Shown: in pieces, positions 24,649-32,893 of the stretch
Layout of the letters: every line of letters begins with the position of its first letter
How positions within the stretch are numbered: position 1 is the first letter of the stretch
NCBI RefSeq assembly: GCF_030410485.1
Contig: NZ_JAUHHC010000004.1
Span: 632,128 to 696,127, forward strand
Length of the DNA: 64,000 nucleotides
Direction of reading: 5' to 3'
Source: Roseateles violae
Lineage (GTDB): Bacteria; Pseudomonadota; Gammaproteobacteria; Burkholderiales; Burkholderiaceae_C
Notes under the pieces: generated by a model
Told to the model about the DNA's origin: nothing
The model's input: only the letters and a program-made list of their open reading frames with translations
The model's database searches: none
Position numbers and translations under genes: made by a program

Positions 24649-26061
24649 ATGAGCGAATCCCATGTCCCGAGCCCGGCCGCCGCTTCCGCCGCCGTCGCTT
24701 CCCCCAAGATCGGTTTTGTCAGCCTCGGCTGCCCCAAGGCGCTGACCGATTCCGAGCTGATCCTGACCCAGCTGCGTGCCGAGGGCTACGAGACCTCCAA
24801 GACCTTTGCCGGCGCCGATCTGGTGATCGTCAACACCTGCGGCTTCATCGACGATGCGGTCAAGGAAAGCCTGGACACGATCGGCGAGGCCCTGGCCGAG
24901 AACGGCAAGGTCATCGTCACCGGCTGCCTCGGCGCCAAGGGCAGCGAGTCCAACCAGGACGCCGGCAGCCTGGTGCGCGAGATCCACCCCTCGGTGCTGG
25001 CCGTCACCGGTCCGCATGCGACGCAAGAGGTGATGGACGCCGTCCACACCCATGTGCCCAAGCCGCACGATCCCTTCATCGACCTGGTGCCGGCCTACGG
25101 CATCAAGCTGACGCCCAAGCATTACGCCTATCTGAAGATCAGCGAGGGCTGCAACCATCGCTGCTCTTTCTGCATCATCCCCAGCATGCGCGGCGACCTG
25201 GTCTCGCGGCCGATCGGCGATGTGCTGAACGAGGCGCGCGCGCTGTTCGAATCGGGCGTCAAGGAGCTGCTGGTGATCAGCCAGGACACCAGCGCCTATG
25301 GCGTCGACGTCAAGTACCGCATGGGCTTCTGGGACGGCAAGCCGGTCAAGACGCGCATGTACGATCTGGTGGCGCAACTGGGCGAGCTGGCCCGCCAGCA
25401 TGGCGCCTGGGTGCGCCTGCACTATGTCTACCCTTATCCGCATGTGGACGAGGTGCTGCCGCTGATGGCCGAAGGCCTGGTGCTGCCCTACCTCGACGTG
25501 CCGCTGCAGCATGCGCATCCGGACGTGCTCAAGCGCATGAAGCGCCCCGCCAATGGCGAGAAGAATATGGAGCGCATCGCGCGCTGGCGCGAGACCTGCC
25601 CGGACATCGTGATCCGCTCGACCTTCATCGCCGGCTTCCCCGGCGAAACCGAGGCGGAGTTCCAGTACCTGCTGGACTTCATGCAGGAGGCGCGCATCGA
25701 CCGCGCCGGCTGCTTCGCCTATTCGCCGGTCGAGGGCGCCAGCGCCAACGAGCTGCCCGGCGCGCTGCCCGAGGACGTGCGCAACGAGCGCCGTGCCCGC
25801 TTCATGGCGATCGCGGAAGCAGTCTCGGTCGACAAGCTGCGCAGCCGCATCGGCTCGACCATGCAGGTGCTGGTCGACTCCGCACCGGCGCTGGGCCGCA
25901 AGGGCGGCGTGGGCCGCAGCTATGCCGACGCACCCGAGATCGACGGCAGCGTGCGCCTGCTGCCGCCGCAAAAGGCCAGCAAGACCCTGAAGGTCGGCGA
26001 ATTCACCAAGGCCAAGATCGTCGCCGCCGAGGGCCACGACCTCGTGGCCATGCCGGTCTGA
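24649..26061 (+). CDS. rimO: ribosomal protein uS12 methylthiotransferase RimO
   Basis: Radical-SAM enzyme that adds a methylthio group to the conserved Asp of ribosomal protein S12. 470 residues. The N-terminal MTTase domain has its three cluster cysteines in SLGCPK (Cys28), VNTCGF and TGCLG. The radical-SAM domain carries [17 protein letters not shown], and the TRAM domain closes the protein ([12 protein letters not shown] onward). The first 19 residues are a low-complexity Ala/Ser/Pro lead. The ATG follows phaR by 39 bases, so the two may be co-transcribed. Confidence 0.96.
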   Translation: MSESHVPSPAAASAAVASPKIGFVSLGCPKALTDSELILTQLRAEGYETSKTFAGADLVIVNTCGFIDDAVKESLDTIGEALAENGKVIVTGCLGAKGSESNQDAGSLVREIHPSVLAVTGPHATQEVMDAVHTHVPKPHDPFIDLVPAYGIKLTPKHYAYLKISEGCNHRCSFCIIPSMRGDLVSRPIGDVLNEARALFESGVKELLVISQDTSAYGVDVKYRMGFWDGKPVKTRMYDLVAQLGELARQHGAWVRLHYVYPYPHVDEVLPLMAEGLVLPYLDVPLQHAHPDVLKRMKRPANGEKNMERIARWRETCPDIVIRSTFIAGFPGETEAEFQYLLDFMQEARIDRAGCFAYSPVEGASANELPGALPEDVRNERRARFMAIAEAVSVDKLRSRIGSTMQVLVDSAPALGRKGGVGRSYADAPEIDGSVRLLPPQKASKTLKVGEFTKAKIVAAEGHDLVAMPV

Positions 26062-26113
26062 GCGGAGCCCCTCGCCCAGTCCCGCCGCGCTGAACGCGGG
26101 CAGGTCCTGGTCG

Positions 26114-26163
26114 GTCCCCCAAGGGGACGGAGATGCCGGCGGCATGGAGCCGCAAGCATCTCC
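26114..26163. repeat. Intergenic inverted repeats between rimO and the lyase gene
   Basis: GTCCCC-CAA-GGGGAC forms a short hairpin. Next to it GGAGATGC and GCATCTCC enclose a GC-rich loop containing CGGCGGC/GCCGC. No T-run follows, so a factor-dependent stop or an extragenic palindrome is as likely as a terminator. The rest of 26062-26254 shows only TACAAT at 26220-26225, a possible -10 for the next gene. Confidence 0.5.
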
Positions 26164-26254
26164 GGGCGGGCCGGCTTGGGAGCGGCCCGGCGCTCGGCCC
26201 GGAAGACGGGCCGCCTTCCTACAATGGCGCGTTCATCAACGACCGGGCCCGACC

Positions 26255-27466
26255 TTGAGCAAGAAGCGCGCGATTTCGACCGAGCAGATCCACCACCCCT
26301 ACAGGCCGCCCGAAGGCTGGAACGCGATCCCCGTGCCGGTGGCCAAGGCCTCGACGGTGCTGTTCAAGAACGCGGCCGATCTGCACCACTACAAGCCGCG
26401 CGACGGCAAGAGCTACCGCTACGGTCTGCACGGCACGCCGACCAGCTACACGCTGGCCGCGCGCCTGGCCACATTGGAAGGCGCGAACCATTGCCTGCTG
26501 ACGCCCAGCGGCCTGGCGGCGATCACCCTGGTGGCCATGGCCTTGCTGCGCCCCGGCGACGAGGTGCTGGTGCCCGACAACGCCTATGGCCAGAACCGCT
26601 ATCTGAGCGAATCCTTCCTGCCCGAGTTCGGCATCACGCATCGCTTCTACGACCCGCTGGACGTGGCCGGCTTCGAGGCGCTGCTGAGCGAGAAGACCAA
26701 GCTGGTCTGGCTGGAGGCGGCCGGCTCGATCACCCTGGAGTTCCCCGACCTGATCGGCCTGCTGCGCGCCTGCAAGGCACGCGGCATCGTCAGCGCGCTG
26801 GACAACACCTGGGGCGCCGGCGTCGCCTTCAATCCCTTCGAGATCGCGCCCGCCACCCATCCGGGCCTGGGCGCCGACATCTCGATGCAGGCGCTGACCA
26901 AATACCCGAGCGGCGGCGCCGACGTGCTGATGGGCGCTGTCTACACGCGCGATCCGGCGCTGCACGACAAGCTCAATCATGCGCACGAGCATCTGGGCTA
27001 TGGCGTCGGCGCCAACGACGTCGAGCTGCTGCTGCGCGCGCTGCCCAGCCTGGAGCTGCGCTACCGCGCGCAGGACGCGAGCACGCGCGCGCTGGCGGCC
27101 TGGATGCAGGGCCGGCCCGAGGTCGCGCGCGTGCTGCACCCCGCCCTGCCCGGCTCGCCCGGCCATGCGCATTGGCAGCAGTGCAGCGCTGAAGGAGCCG
27201 CCTGCCTGTTCTCGGCCGTGTTCAGGGCCGAGTACGACATGCAGCGGGTCGACGCCTTCGTCGATGCGCTGCAGCTGTTCGGCATCGGCTATTCCTGGGC
27301 CGGCCCGATGAGCCTGGCCGTGCCCTATGACATGAGCCGCAGCCGCAGCCTGCCCCTGCCCTATGAGCAAGGCGTGATCGTGCGCTTCGCGATCGGCCTG
27401 GAGGCTGAGGCCGATCTGCGCGCGGATCTGGAGCAGGCGCTGGGCGCGCTCGGACGCAGCGCCTGA
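26255..27466 (+). CDS. metC: cystathionine beta-lyase-like PLP enzyme (Cys/Met metabolism family)
   Basis: Fold-type I PLP enzyme that in this branch splits cystathionine to homocysteine, pyruvate and ammonia; related family members differ in substrate, so the symbol is by similarity. About 403 residues. Visible marks are SYRYGLHGTPTSYTLAARLA near the N-terminus, SGLAAITLVAMALLRPGDEV, DNTWGAGVAFNPF and the Schiff-base Lys in SMQALTKYPSGGADVLMG. No ATG fits the start in frame; TTG at 26255 gives MSKKRAISTEQIHHPYR and lies about 30 bases after a TACAAT -10-like element. It converges on smpB with ten bases between stops. Confidence 0.88.
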   Translation: MSKKRAISTEQIHHPYRPPEGWNAIPVPVAKASTVLFKNAADLHHYKPRDGKSYRYGLHGTPTSYTLAARLATLEGANHCLLTPSGLAAITLVAMALLRPGDEVLVPDNAYGQNRYLSESFLPEFGITHRFYDPLDVAGFEALLSEKTKLVWLEAAGSITLEFPDLIGLLRACKARGIVSALDNTWGAGVAFNPFEIAPATHPGLGADISMQALTKYPSGGADVLMGAVYTRDPALHDKLNHAHEHLGYGVGANDVELLLRALPSLELRYRAQDASTRALAAWMQGRPEVARVLHPALPGSPGHAHWQQCSAEGAACLFSAVFRAEYDMQRVDAFVDALQLFGIGYSWAGPMSLAVPYDMSRSRSLPLPYEQGVIVRFAIGLEAEADLRADLEQALGALGRSA

Positions 27467-27476
27467 AGTCCGGAGC

Positions 27477-27926
27477 TCAGCGCGCGCGCTGCTTCATCGC
27501 GCGCTCGACCTCGCGCTTGCCTTCGCGCTCCTTGATCGTGTCGCGCTTGTCGCCCTTGTCCTTGCCCTTGGCCAGGGCGATGTCCGCCTTGATGCGGCCG
27601 CCCTTGTAATGCAGGTTCAGCGGCACCAGGGTGAAGCCGCGCTGCTCGACCTTGCCGACCAGGCGGCGGATCTCGTCCTTCTTCAGCAAGAGCTTCTTGG
27701 TCCGGTCGGCCAGCGGGTTCACATGGGTGGACGCGGTGCGCAGCGGGTTGATGCGGCAGCCGATCAGGAACAGCTCGCCGTCGCGGATCATCACATAGCC
27801 GTCGGTCAGCTGAACCTGGCCGGCACGCACGGCCTTGACCTCCCAGCCCTCGAGCACCATGCCGGCCTCGAACTGCTCTTCAATGTGATATTCGAATCGG
27901 GCGCGACGGTTTTCGGCGATGGACAT
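27477..27926 (-). CDS. smpB: SsrA-binding protein SmpB
   Basis: Binds tmRNA and guides it to stalled ribosomes in trans-translation. 149 residues, near the normal length. Family blocks are [38 protein letters not shown] and [22 protein letters not shown], ending in a basic tail (KQRAR). The start [11 protein letters not shown] was chosen; an upstream reading runs into the divergent ratA gene. A minus-strand TACAAT at 27974-27969 is the likely -10. The tmRNA gene itself is not seen in this window. Confidence 0.96.
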   Translation of the reverse strand: MSIAENRRARFEYHIEEQFEAGMVLEGWEVKAVRAGQVQLTDGYVMIRDGELFLIGCRINPLRTASTHVNPLADRTKKLLLKKDEIRRLVGKVEQRGFTLVPLNLHYKGGRIKADIALAKGKDKGDKRDTIKEREGKREVERAMKQRAR

Positions 27927-27954
27927 GCGAACAATCTGGGGCCGAAACGGCCCA

Positions 27955-27974
27955 ATACAATTCCCGCATTGTAT
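27955..27974. promoter_or_regulatory. Face-to-face overlapping -10 elements of smpB and ratA
   Basis: The inverted repeat ATACAAT-TCCCGC-ATTGTAT gives a TACAAT in each direction within 20 bases of the 46-base smpB/ratA gap. The plus-strand copy lies only about 11 bases before the ratA ATG, implying a nearly leaderless mRNA. A GGGCCG-AAA-CGGCCC hairpin lies alongside (27939-27953). Confidence 0.5.
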
Positions 27975-28431
27975 GAAGCAAGTCAAAAAGTCCGTTCTGC
28001 TCTGGTACTCGGCGCATGAAATGTACGAGCTGGTCACCGGCTTCGAGCGCTATCCGGAGTTCCTGCCCTGGTGCGAGCGCGCCGAGGTGATCGCGCGCGA
28101 CGCCGACGCGGTGACCGCCCGGCTCTCGCTGTCCTTCATGGGCGTGCAGCAGAGCTTCACGACCCGCAATATCGAGATCGCCGACGAGCGCGTGCAGATG
28201 GAACTGGTGGACGGTCCCTTCTCGCGGCTGGACGGCGTCTGGCGCTTCCTGCCGCTGAACAAACCGGGCAGCGAAGCGGCCGCCAGCGCCTGCAAGATCG
28301 AGTTCGAGCTGCGCTATGCCTTCTCCAGCAAGACGCTGGAGGCGGTGGTCAGCCCGGCCTTCGACCGCATCGCCAACACCTTCGTCGACAGCTTCGTGCA
28401 GCGCGCCGAGGCGGTCTACGGCGCACGCTGA
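27973..28431 (+). CDS. ratA: RatA-family START-domain protein (type II toxin / COQ10-like)
   Basis: Family with a START-like lipid-binding fold. E. coli RatA is reported to block 70S assembly, while the eukaryotic relative Coq10 binds ubiquinone, so the physiological role is debated. 152 residues with the family text [39 protein letters not shown] and [14 protein letters not shown]-like [17 protein letters not shown]. The end is [13 protein letters not shown]. It sits divergent to smpB and four bases before rnfH, the standard proteobacterial ratA-rnfH order beside smpB. Confidence 0.93.
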   Translation: MKQVKKSVLLWYSAHEMYELVTGFERYPEFLPWCERAEVIARDADAVTARLSLSFMGVQQSFTTRNIEIADERVQMELVDGPFSRLDGVWRFLPLNKPGSEAAASACKIEFELRYAFSSKTLEAVVSPAFDRIANTFVDSFVQRAEAVYGAR

Positions 28432-28435
28432 GCTC

Positions 28436-28765
28436 ATGGCGACGATCCATGTCGAGCTGGTCTGGAGCCCGGCGACCGGCGATGTCCGCCAGCGCGCGCT
28501 CGAGCTGGCCGAAGGCAGCACCATCGAACAGGCGCTGCGCGGCTGCACGGACTTCGCCGATCAGCTGCCCCGCCTGGCCGAATTGAAGATCGGTGTCTGG
28601 GGCCGTTTGCGTCCGCTGGACACCGTGCTGCGCGAACGCGACCGCATCGAGGTCTACCGCCCGCTGACCGTCGACCCCAAGGAAGCCCGCCGCCAGCGCT
28701 ATCGCGACCGCGGCGAGCGCATCGTCTCGCGGCATCGGCCGCTGGCGGGGAAGACGACACGCTGA
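28436..28765 (+). CDS. RnfH-family ubiquitin-like protein
   Basis: Small beta-grasp protein of the UPF0125/RnfH family, usually paired with ratA. Its role is unknown; the name comes from rnf clusters of other bacteria. 109 residues, with the family lines VELVWSPATGDVRQRALEL, LKIGVWGRLRPLDTVLRERD and RIEVYRPLTVDPKEARRQRY. The basic C-terminus (RHRPLAGKTTR) is longer than in many members. The ATG lies four bases after the ratA stop. Confidence 0.9.
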   Translation: MATIHVELVWSPATGDVRQRALELAEGSTIEQALRGCTDFADQLPRLAELKIGVWGRLRPLDTVLRERDRIEVYRPLTVDPKEARRQRYRDRGERIVSRHRPLAGKTTR

Positions 28766-28814
28766 GCAAGGCGCTTGCCCGCGCGACGCCCAGGTCGGGG
28801 AAACCTGCCAGGCC

Positions 28815-29759
28815 TCAGGCCGTGCTGCGCCGGCGTTCCAGCACGGCCAGCGCGTTGCGGGCGGCGGCCAGGCCCATGTTCAGATAGGCGTCGCTGGTGA
28901 CGCCGCCGATATGCGGGCTCAGCGTCAGCTTCGCGACGCCCTGGAAAGGGTGACCGGCCGTCATCGGCTCGACCTGGAAGCTGTCCAGCCCGGCGCTGGC
29001 GACCTGGCCCGAGGCCAGCGCGGCCAGCAGCGCCGCCTCGTCGATCAGGCCGCCGCGCGCGGTGTTGACGATGATGACGCCGGGCTTGCAGCGGGCCAGC
29101 GTCTGCGCGTTGAGCAGATTGCGGTTGTCCTCGGTCAGCGGGCAGTGCAGCGAGATCACGTCGGCCTCGCGCCAGATCGTTTCCAGATCGACGGCCGTGA
29201 TCGCCTCCGGCAGGTTCTTCGCATAGGGGTCGTGGCCGATCACGCGCATGCCCAGCGCATCGGCCATCCTGGCGAAGCGCTGGCCGATCGCGCCCAGGCC
29301 GACCAGGCCGACCGTGCGCCCGCCGAGTTCCAGGCTCTTGTGCGTCGCCTTGTCCCAATGGCCGGCATGCATGCGGGCATCGAGCGTCGTCACCGACTTG
29401 GCGCAGGCCAGCATCAGGGCCAGGGCCTGCTCGGCGACGGCGGCCGCATTGGCGCCGACCGCGGCGACGACTTCGATGCCGCGCGCCTGTGCCGCCATCT
29501 TGTCGATGGTGTCGGTGCCGCTGCCATGCTTGGAGATCACGCGCAGCGACGGCGCCGCGGCCATCGCGGCGTCCCCGACCTTGCCGTAGCGCACGATCAT
29601 GGCGACCGGGTCATGCTGGCGGCAGAGCGCGATGATGTCGTCCTCGCTCGGTGCCTTGCCGGCGTAGACGACCTCAAAATCGTTCAGCAGCTCCAGCGCG
29701 GGCTGGGCGAGATCGGCGCCGGTGATCAGGAAGGCGGGCTTGATGGCAGGCTGGCTCAC
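28815..29759 (-). CDS. D-2-hydroxyacid dehydrogenase (NAD(P)-dependent), 3-phosphoglycerate dehydrogenase-like
   Basis: Reversible oxidation of a D-2-hydroxy acid to the 2-oxo acid. 314 residues. The nucleotide-binding motif is GLVGLGAIGQRFA. The catalytic Arg is in NTARGGLIDE, a supporting Glu region in SFQVEPM, and the catalytic His in LSPHIGGVTSDA. The start is a GTG overlapping the rraA-type stop (GTGA), preceded by AAGGAGAG with five bases between, so the pair is an operon. It is not likely to be the biosynthetic SerA: there is no ACT or other regulatory C-terminal domain, and the neighbours are catabolic. The substrate is probably an acid feeding into or arising from the adjacent aldolase step (inferred). 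Confidence 0.88.
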   Translation of the reverse strand: MSQPAIKPAFLITGADLAQPALELLNDFEVVYAGKAPSEDDIIALCRQHDPVAMIVRYGKVGDAAMAAAPSLRVISKHGSGTDTIDKMAAQARGIEVVAAVGANAAAVAEQALALMLACAKSVTTLDARMHAGHWDKATHKSLELGGRTVGLVGLGAIGQRFARMADALGMRVIGHDPYAKNLPEAITAVDLETIWREADVISLHCPLTEDNRNLLNAQTLARCKPGVIIVNTARGGLIDEAALLAALASGQVASAGLDSFQVEPMTAGHPFQGVAKLTLSPHIGGVTSDAYLNMGLAAARNALAVLERRRSTA

Positions 29760-30457
29760 AGCGTCTCTCCTTCCTTCAGCACGCCGGCGGTGCGCAGGGC
29801 GGCATCGAGCCAGCCCGGGCGCAGGGCCTCGCGGCTCTTGATGCCGGCGATGCGCTTGGTCTCCGCCGCGACCTTCTCGGCCGCCAGCGGCAGCAGCGAG
29901 GCGGCCTTCTCGCGCTCGATGACGGTGACGCCATCGGCATCGCCGACCAGCAGATCCCCGGGGCGCACCGTGACGCCGCCGATCGAGATCGGATGGTTGA
30001 GGCGGCCGGCGACCTGCTTGGTCGGGCCGTTCGGATTGGTGCCGACGGAGAACATCGGGAAGCCCAGCTTGCGGATCTCCTCGCTGTCGCGGCAGGCGCC
30101 GTCCAGCACGACCGCCGCGATGCCCAGCGCCACGCATTGCTGCGACATGATCTCGCCCATCAGAGCGCTGGACTGGTCGCCCTTGCCGTCGACGATGATG
30201 ACGTCGCCCGGCTGGGCGATGGCCATCGCGGCATGGATCATCAGGTTGTCGCCGGGCCGTACCTCGACCGTGATCGCCGTGCCGGCGAAGCGCATCGTCG
30301 GCGACAGCGGCGCGATGCGCCCATTCAGCGCACCGCGGCGGCCGGCCACATCGGCGAGGATGGACGATGCGTAGCCCGAGGCCTTGTCGACGATGTCCCT
30401 GGGCGTGCGTTCGATCTCGCGGATCACGTCGGGCAATGCGGCGGCTTGACTGCTCAT
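29756..30457 (-). CDS. RraA-family aldolase/decarboxylase (HMG/CHA aldolase-like)
   Basis: Class II, metal-dependent family that cleaves 4-hydroxy-4-methyl-2-oxoglutarate or 4-carboxy-4-hydroxy-2-oxoadipate to pyruvate/oxaloacetate and often decarboxylates oxaloacetate. The RNase E inhibitor RraA is a relative. 233 residues. The catalytic signature is present: Gly-rich GEIMSQQCVALGIAAVVLDG followed by the metal/substrate pair in ACRDSEEIRKLGFPMFSVG. The C-terminal extension to GEGETL is longer than in RraA proper, favouring the aldolase branch. AGGAGA five bases upstream fixes the ATG at 30457. The promoter shares the TATCGATTGGAC block with the porin and receptor genes. Confidence 0.88.
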   Translation of the reverse strand: MSSQAAALPDVIREIERTPRDIVDKASGYASSILADVAGRRGALNGRIAPLSPTMRFAGTAITVEVRPGDNLMIHAAMAIAQPGDVIIVDGKGDQSSALMGEIMSQQCVALGIAAVVLDGACRDSEEIRKLGFPMFSVGTNPNGPTKQVAGRLNHPISIGGVTVRPGDLLVGDADGVTVIEREKAASLLPLAAEKVAAETKRIAGIKSREALRPGWLDAALRTAGVLKEGETL

Positions 30458-30535
30458 GAAAGTCTCCTGGTTTGAGGTCGGTTGACGGCGCCTCGGCGCC
30501 GGCTCGGCCCGTCGAGGGCTGCGGGTCTTGGGCTC

Positions 30536-30571
30536 AGTATTGGCGACGGCATTCCTTTGGTCCAATCGATA
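30536..30571 (-). promoter_or_regulatory. Promoter and shared activator block of the aldolase-dehydrogenase operon
   Basis: The minus strand reads TATCGATTGGAC (30571-30560), then 18 bases, then AATACT (30541-30536). TTGGAC serves as -35 and AATACT as -10. The same block precedes the porin and the Bug-type receptor. The 323-base gap 30458-30780 holds this promoter, the porin promoter and AT-rich sequence with ATCGAT copies near 30566 and 30586. Confidence 0.65.
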
Positions 30572-30664
30572 ATTTCTGCAAATTGATCGATACGACTTTT
30601 GGATTCAAACAAAGCCCTTGCCCTGCCGACCGCAAAAGGGGCATTGATGAATTGCCAATTACTT

Positions 30665-30699
30665 TCGATTGGACCTTGGCTGCACATGGCTTGAATACT
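30665..30699 (+). promoter_or_regulatory. Promoter and shared activator block of the porin gene
   Basis: TCGATTGGAC at 30665-30674 overlaps a TTGGAC -35, with AATACT at 30694-30699 after 19 bases. It lies 82 bases upstream of the porin ATG. It is the weakest of the three copies, since TT replaces TA before the core. Confidence 0.58.
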
Positions 30700-30780
30700 T
30701 GCCGCCGCCGCCTCGAGACGGACGGTGACGCGGCCATGGCAAGCCCTGCCGGCCCTCTATTCCAAGAACCTTCGGAGACC

Positions 30781-31857
30781 ATGTTGAAGCACAAGAAAAT
30801 CCTCTCGGCGGCCCTGCTGACCGTCCTTGCCGGCGGCGCGGCCGCCGAGGGCAGCGTGACGATAGGCGGCATCCTCGACGCCGCCGTTCGCAATGTCCAC
30901 AACGAGGGCGGCAGCGCGATCCAGTCCCTGGTCAGCGGCTCCAATGCGACCAGCCGGATCTATTTCCGCGGCGAGGAGGACCTGGGCGGCGGGCTGTCGG
31001 CCGGCTTCTGGCTCGAGTCCGGCATCGCCGTCGACACCGGCGCCAGCACCGGCGGCACGCAGTTCTTCGACCGTCGCGCCACGCTCTCGCTGCAAAGCCG
31101 CAGCCTCGGTGAACTGCGACTGGGGCGCGACTATGTGCCGACCTACACGCTGTGGTCGCGCCACGATCCCTTCACCCATGTCGGCGTGGCCGGCTCGAAC
31201 AATTTCTCGTCCTCGTCCCAGCAGGGGCCGATCCGCAGCGCCTTCGGCACCGGCCCGAACACGACGGTCCGGGCCAGCAATGCGGTCGAGTTCCTGCTGC
31301 CCGCGGGCCTCGGCGGCGTCGAGGGCGGCCTGATGCTGGCCGCCGGCGAGGGCGGCACGGCCGCGAACGGGCAAGACAAGGTGGTCGGCGGCCGCATCGG
31401 CTGGCAGGGCGCGAGCTTCGGCGCGCACGCGAGCCAGGTGACGACCTCGAACGACCTGCCCGCCTCGGGCAAGTTCAAGGACAGCCTGCTGGCCGTCAAC
31501 GGCACGGTCGGCGGCGTGCGCCTGAACGCCGCTTGGCGGCAGTACGAACAGGCGCAGTCCGAGCAGACCATCCTGCTGCTGTCGGCCATCGCCAGCTTCG
31601 GCCAGGTCGACCTCAAGGCCTCCTACCTGCAGGCGAATATGAAGGGCCGCGTCGGCACGCGGGTGATCGACGCCAACGATGCGACGCAGTTCGGCCTCGG
31701 CGCCGTCTACAACCTGTCCAAGCGGACGGCGCTGTACGCGCAGGGCGCGCTGATCGAGAACGACGGCGCGGCGACCTTCTCGATCCCGGGCGGCACGACG
31801 ATGCTCACCGGCGGACGTTCGACCGGCTGGGAAGCCGGCGTCCGCCACAACTTCTGA
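30781..31857 (+). CDS. Gram-negative porin, Burkholderiales type
   Basis: Trimeric outer membrane channel for small hydrophilic solutes. 358 residues: a signal peptide (1-22, ending AAAEG), then a 16-strand barrel opening with SVTIGGILDAAVRN and SRIYFRGEEDLGGGLSAGFW, the classic family start. FFDRRATLSLQSRSLGELRLGRDY leads to loop 3, and the chain ends GWEAGVRHNF with the terminal Phe needed for outer membrane assembly. GGAGACC stands before the ATG. The shared promoter block and the position between the aldolase operon and the receptor suggest uptake of the same acid. Confidence 0.93.
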   Translation: MLKHKKILSAALLTVLAGGAAAEGSVTIGGILDAAVRNVHNEGGSAIQSLVSGSNATSRIYFRGEEDLGGGLSAGFWLESGIAVDTGASTGGTQFFDRRATLSLQSRSLGELRLGRDYVPTYTLWSRHDPFTHVGVAGSNNFSSSSQQGPIRSAFGTGPNTTVRASNAVEFLLPAGLGGVEGGLMLAAGEGGTAANGQDKVVGGRIGWQGASFGAHASQVTTSNDLPASGKFKDSLLAVNGTVGGVRLNAAWRQYEQAQSEQTILLLSAIASFGQVDLKASYLQANMKGRVGTRVIDANDATQFGLGAVYNLSKRTALYAQGALIENDGAATFSIPGGTTMLTGGRSTGWEAGVRHNF

Positions 31858-31872
31858 TTCGAGGCCTGCTTG

Positions 31873-31891
31873 CGGCCGCCTCAGGCGGCCG
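31873..31891. repeat. 19-base palindrome at the porin/lysR convergent stops
   Basis: CGGCCGCCT-C-AGGCGGCCG forms a perfect hairpin that includes the lysR stop codon. It may limit read-through in both directions. There is no T-run. Confidence 0.55.
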
Positions 31892-32771
31892 TCGCCGACT
31901 TGGCGAACAGCTCGATCAGCCGCCGCGCCGCCGGCGACAGAAAGCCATTGGCGCGATACGTGACGACCAGGCGCCGCCGCATCTCGGCGCCCTGGACCGG
32001 CACCTCCTTCAGGCGCAGAACGCGCCCGCGCCCTTCGAGGTGATAGCGCGAGATGAAGCTCAAGAGGCCGGTCTGCGCGATCAGATCGGGCAGCATCAGC
32101 AGCAGCGTCGACTCGACCTGCACCTGGGGGCGCGGCAGCGACTCGCGCTCGAAGGTCTGGTCGAGCCAGTCGCGCGTCGGCGCGCCGGGCGGCTGCAGCG
32201 CCCAGCGGTACTTCGTCAGGTCCTTCAGCGTGGCCGGCTGGCGCAGCACTTCATGCTGCTCGCTGGCGGCGACGACGATCACGTCCTCGGCCAGCAGCTG
32301 CGAGACATAGCCGGCCTCCTCGCTGCCCTCGGTGCCCACGACCATGTCGAGCTCACCGGCGCGCAGCTGCGGCTTCAGCGCATCGACCAGGCCGACGACG
32401 GTGCGCAGCGTGACCTCGGGCGCCTCGGCCAGCAAATCGCGCGCGACCGAGGGCAGGAGGAACTGCGCGGCCGTCGGCACGATGCCCAGGCGCACATGGC
32501 CGGTCAGGCCGGCGCCGATCGCCGCCAGCTCCCGCTTCGCATCCTCGACGTCGAAGCGCATGCGCTGCGCCCATTTCAAGAGCACCTTGCCGGCGTCGGT
32601 GAGCCGGATGCCGCGGCCCGCCTTCTCGAACAGCGCCGCGCCGCAATCGGCCTCCAGCCGCCGGATGCTGCTGGTCAGCGCGGGCTGGGTGCGGTGCAGC
32701 CGCGTCGAGGCCTTGCCCAGATGCTGGAGCTCGGCAATGGTCTCGAAGTAGCGCAGGTCTCGCAGATCCAT
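31881..32771 (-). CDS. LysR-family transcriptional regulator
   Basis: Likely the regulator of this catabolic island. 296 residues. The winged helix-turn-helix is at residues 5-62 (LRYFETIAELQHLGKASTRL, LHRTQPALTSSIRRLE). The periplasmic-binding-like effector domain runs from about 90 on (LTGHVRLGIVPTAAQFLLPS). The start MDLRDLRYF was chosen; a longer reading adds nine residues ahead of the HTH without family support. It is divergent from the Bug-type receptor, the usual LysR arrangement. The shared TCGATTGGAC block at three nearby promoters is its candidate target or that of a co-regulator. Confidence 0.93.
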   Translation of the reverse strand: MDLRDLRYFETIAELQHLGKASTRLHRTQPALTSSIRRLEADCGAALFEKAGRGIRLTDAGKVLLKWAQRMRFDVEDAKRELAAIGAGLTGHVRLGIVPTAAQFLLPSVARDLLAEAPEVTLRTVVGLVDALKPQLRAGELDMVVGTEGSEEAGYVSQLLAEDVIVVAASEQHEVLRQPATLKDLTKYRWALQPPGAPTRDWLDQTFERESLPRPQVQVESTLLLMLPDLIAQTGLLSFISRYHLEGRGRVLRLKEVPVQGAEMRRRLVVTYRANGFLSPAARRLIELFAKSATAA

Positions 32772-32803
32772 TCCAAAAGCTCCGTGAATGAATTTCAAGA
32801 AAG

Positions 32804-32839
32804 TATCGATTGGACTTTAGCACCGGCAGAACAAATACT
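32804..32839 (+). promoter_or_regulatory. Promoter and shared activator block of the Bug-type receptor gene
   Basis: TATCGATTGGAC at 32804-32815, 18 bases, then AATACT at 32834-32839, 54 bases before the ATG. The match to the aldolase-operon promoter is exact over the twelve-base block and again over AATACTGAG. Confidence 0.65.
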
Positions 32840-32893
32840 GAGACTCACAAGCCCGGCCATCAAGGTAAGGCACAGACTACAAACGGAGACCGC

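Noticed and set aside
30560-32815. TATCGATTGGAC copies as transposon ends
   Set aside because: No transposase or target duplication; each copy sits at a promoter with a -10 at fixed spacing.
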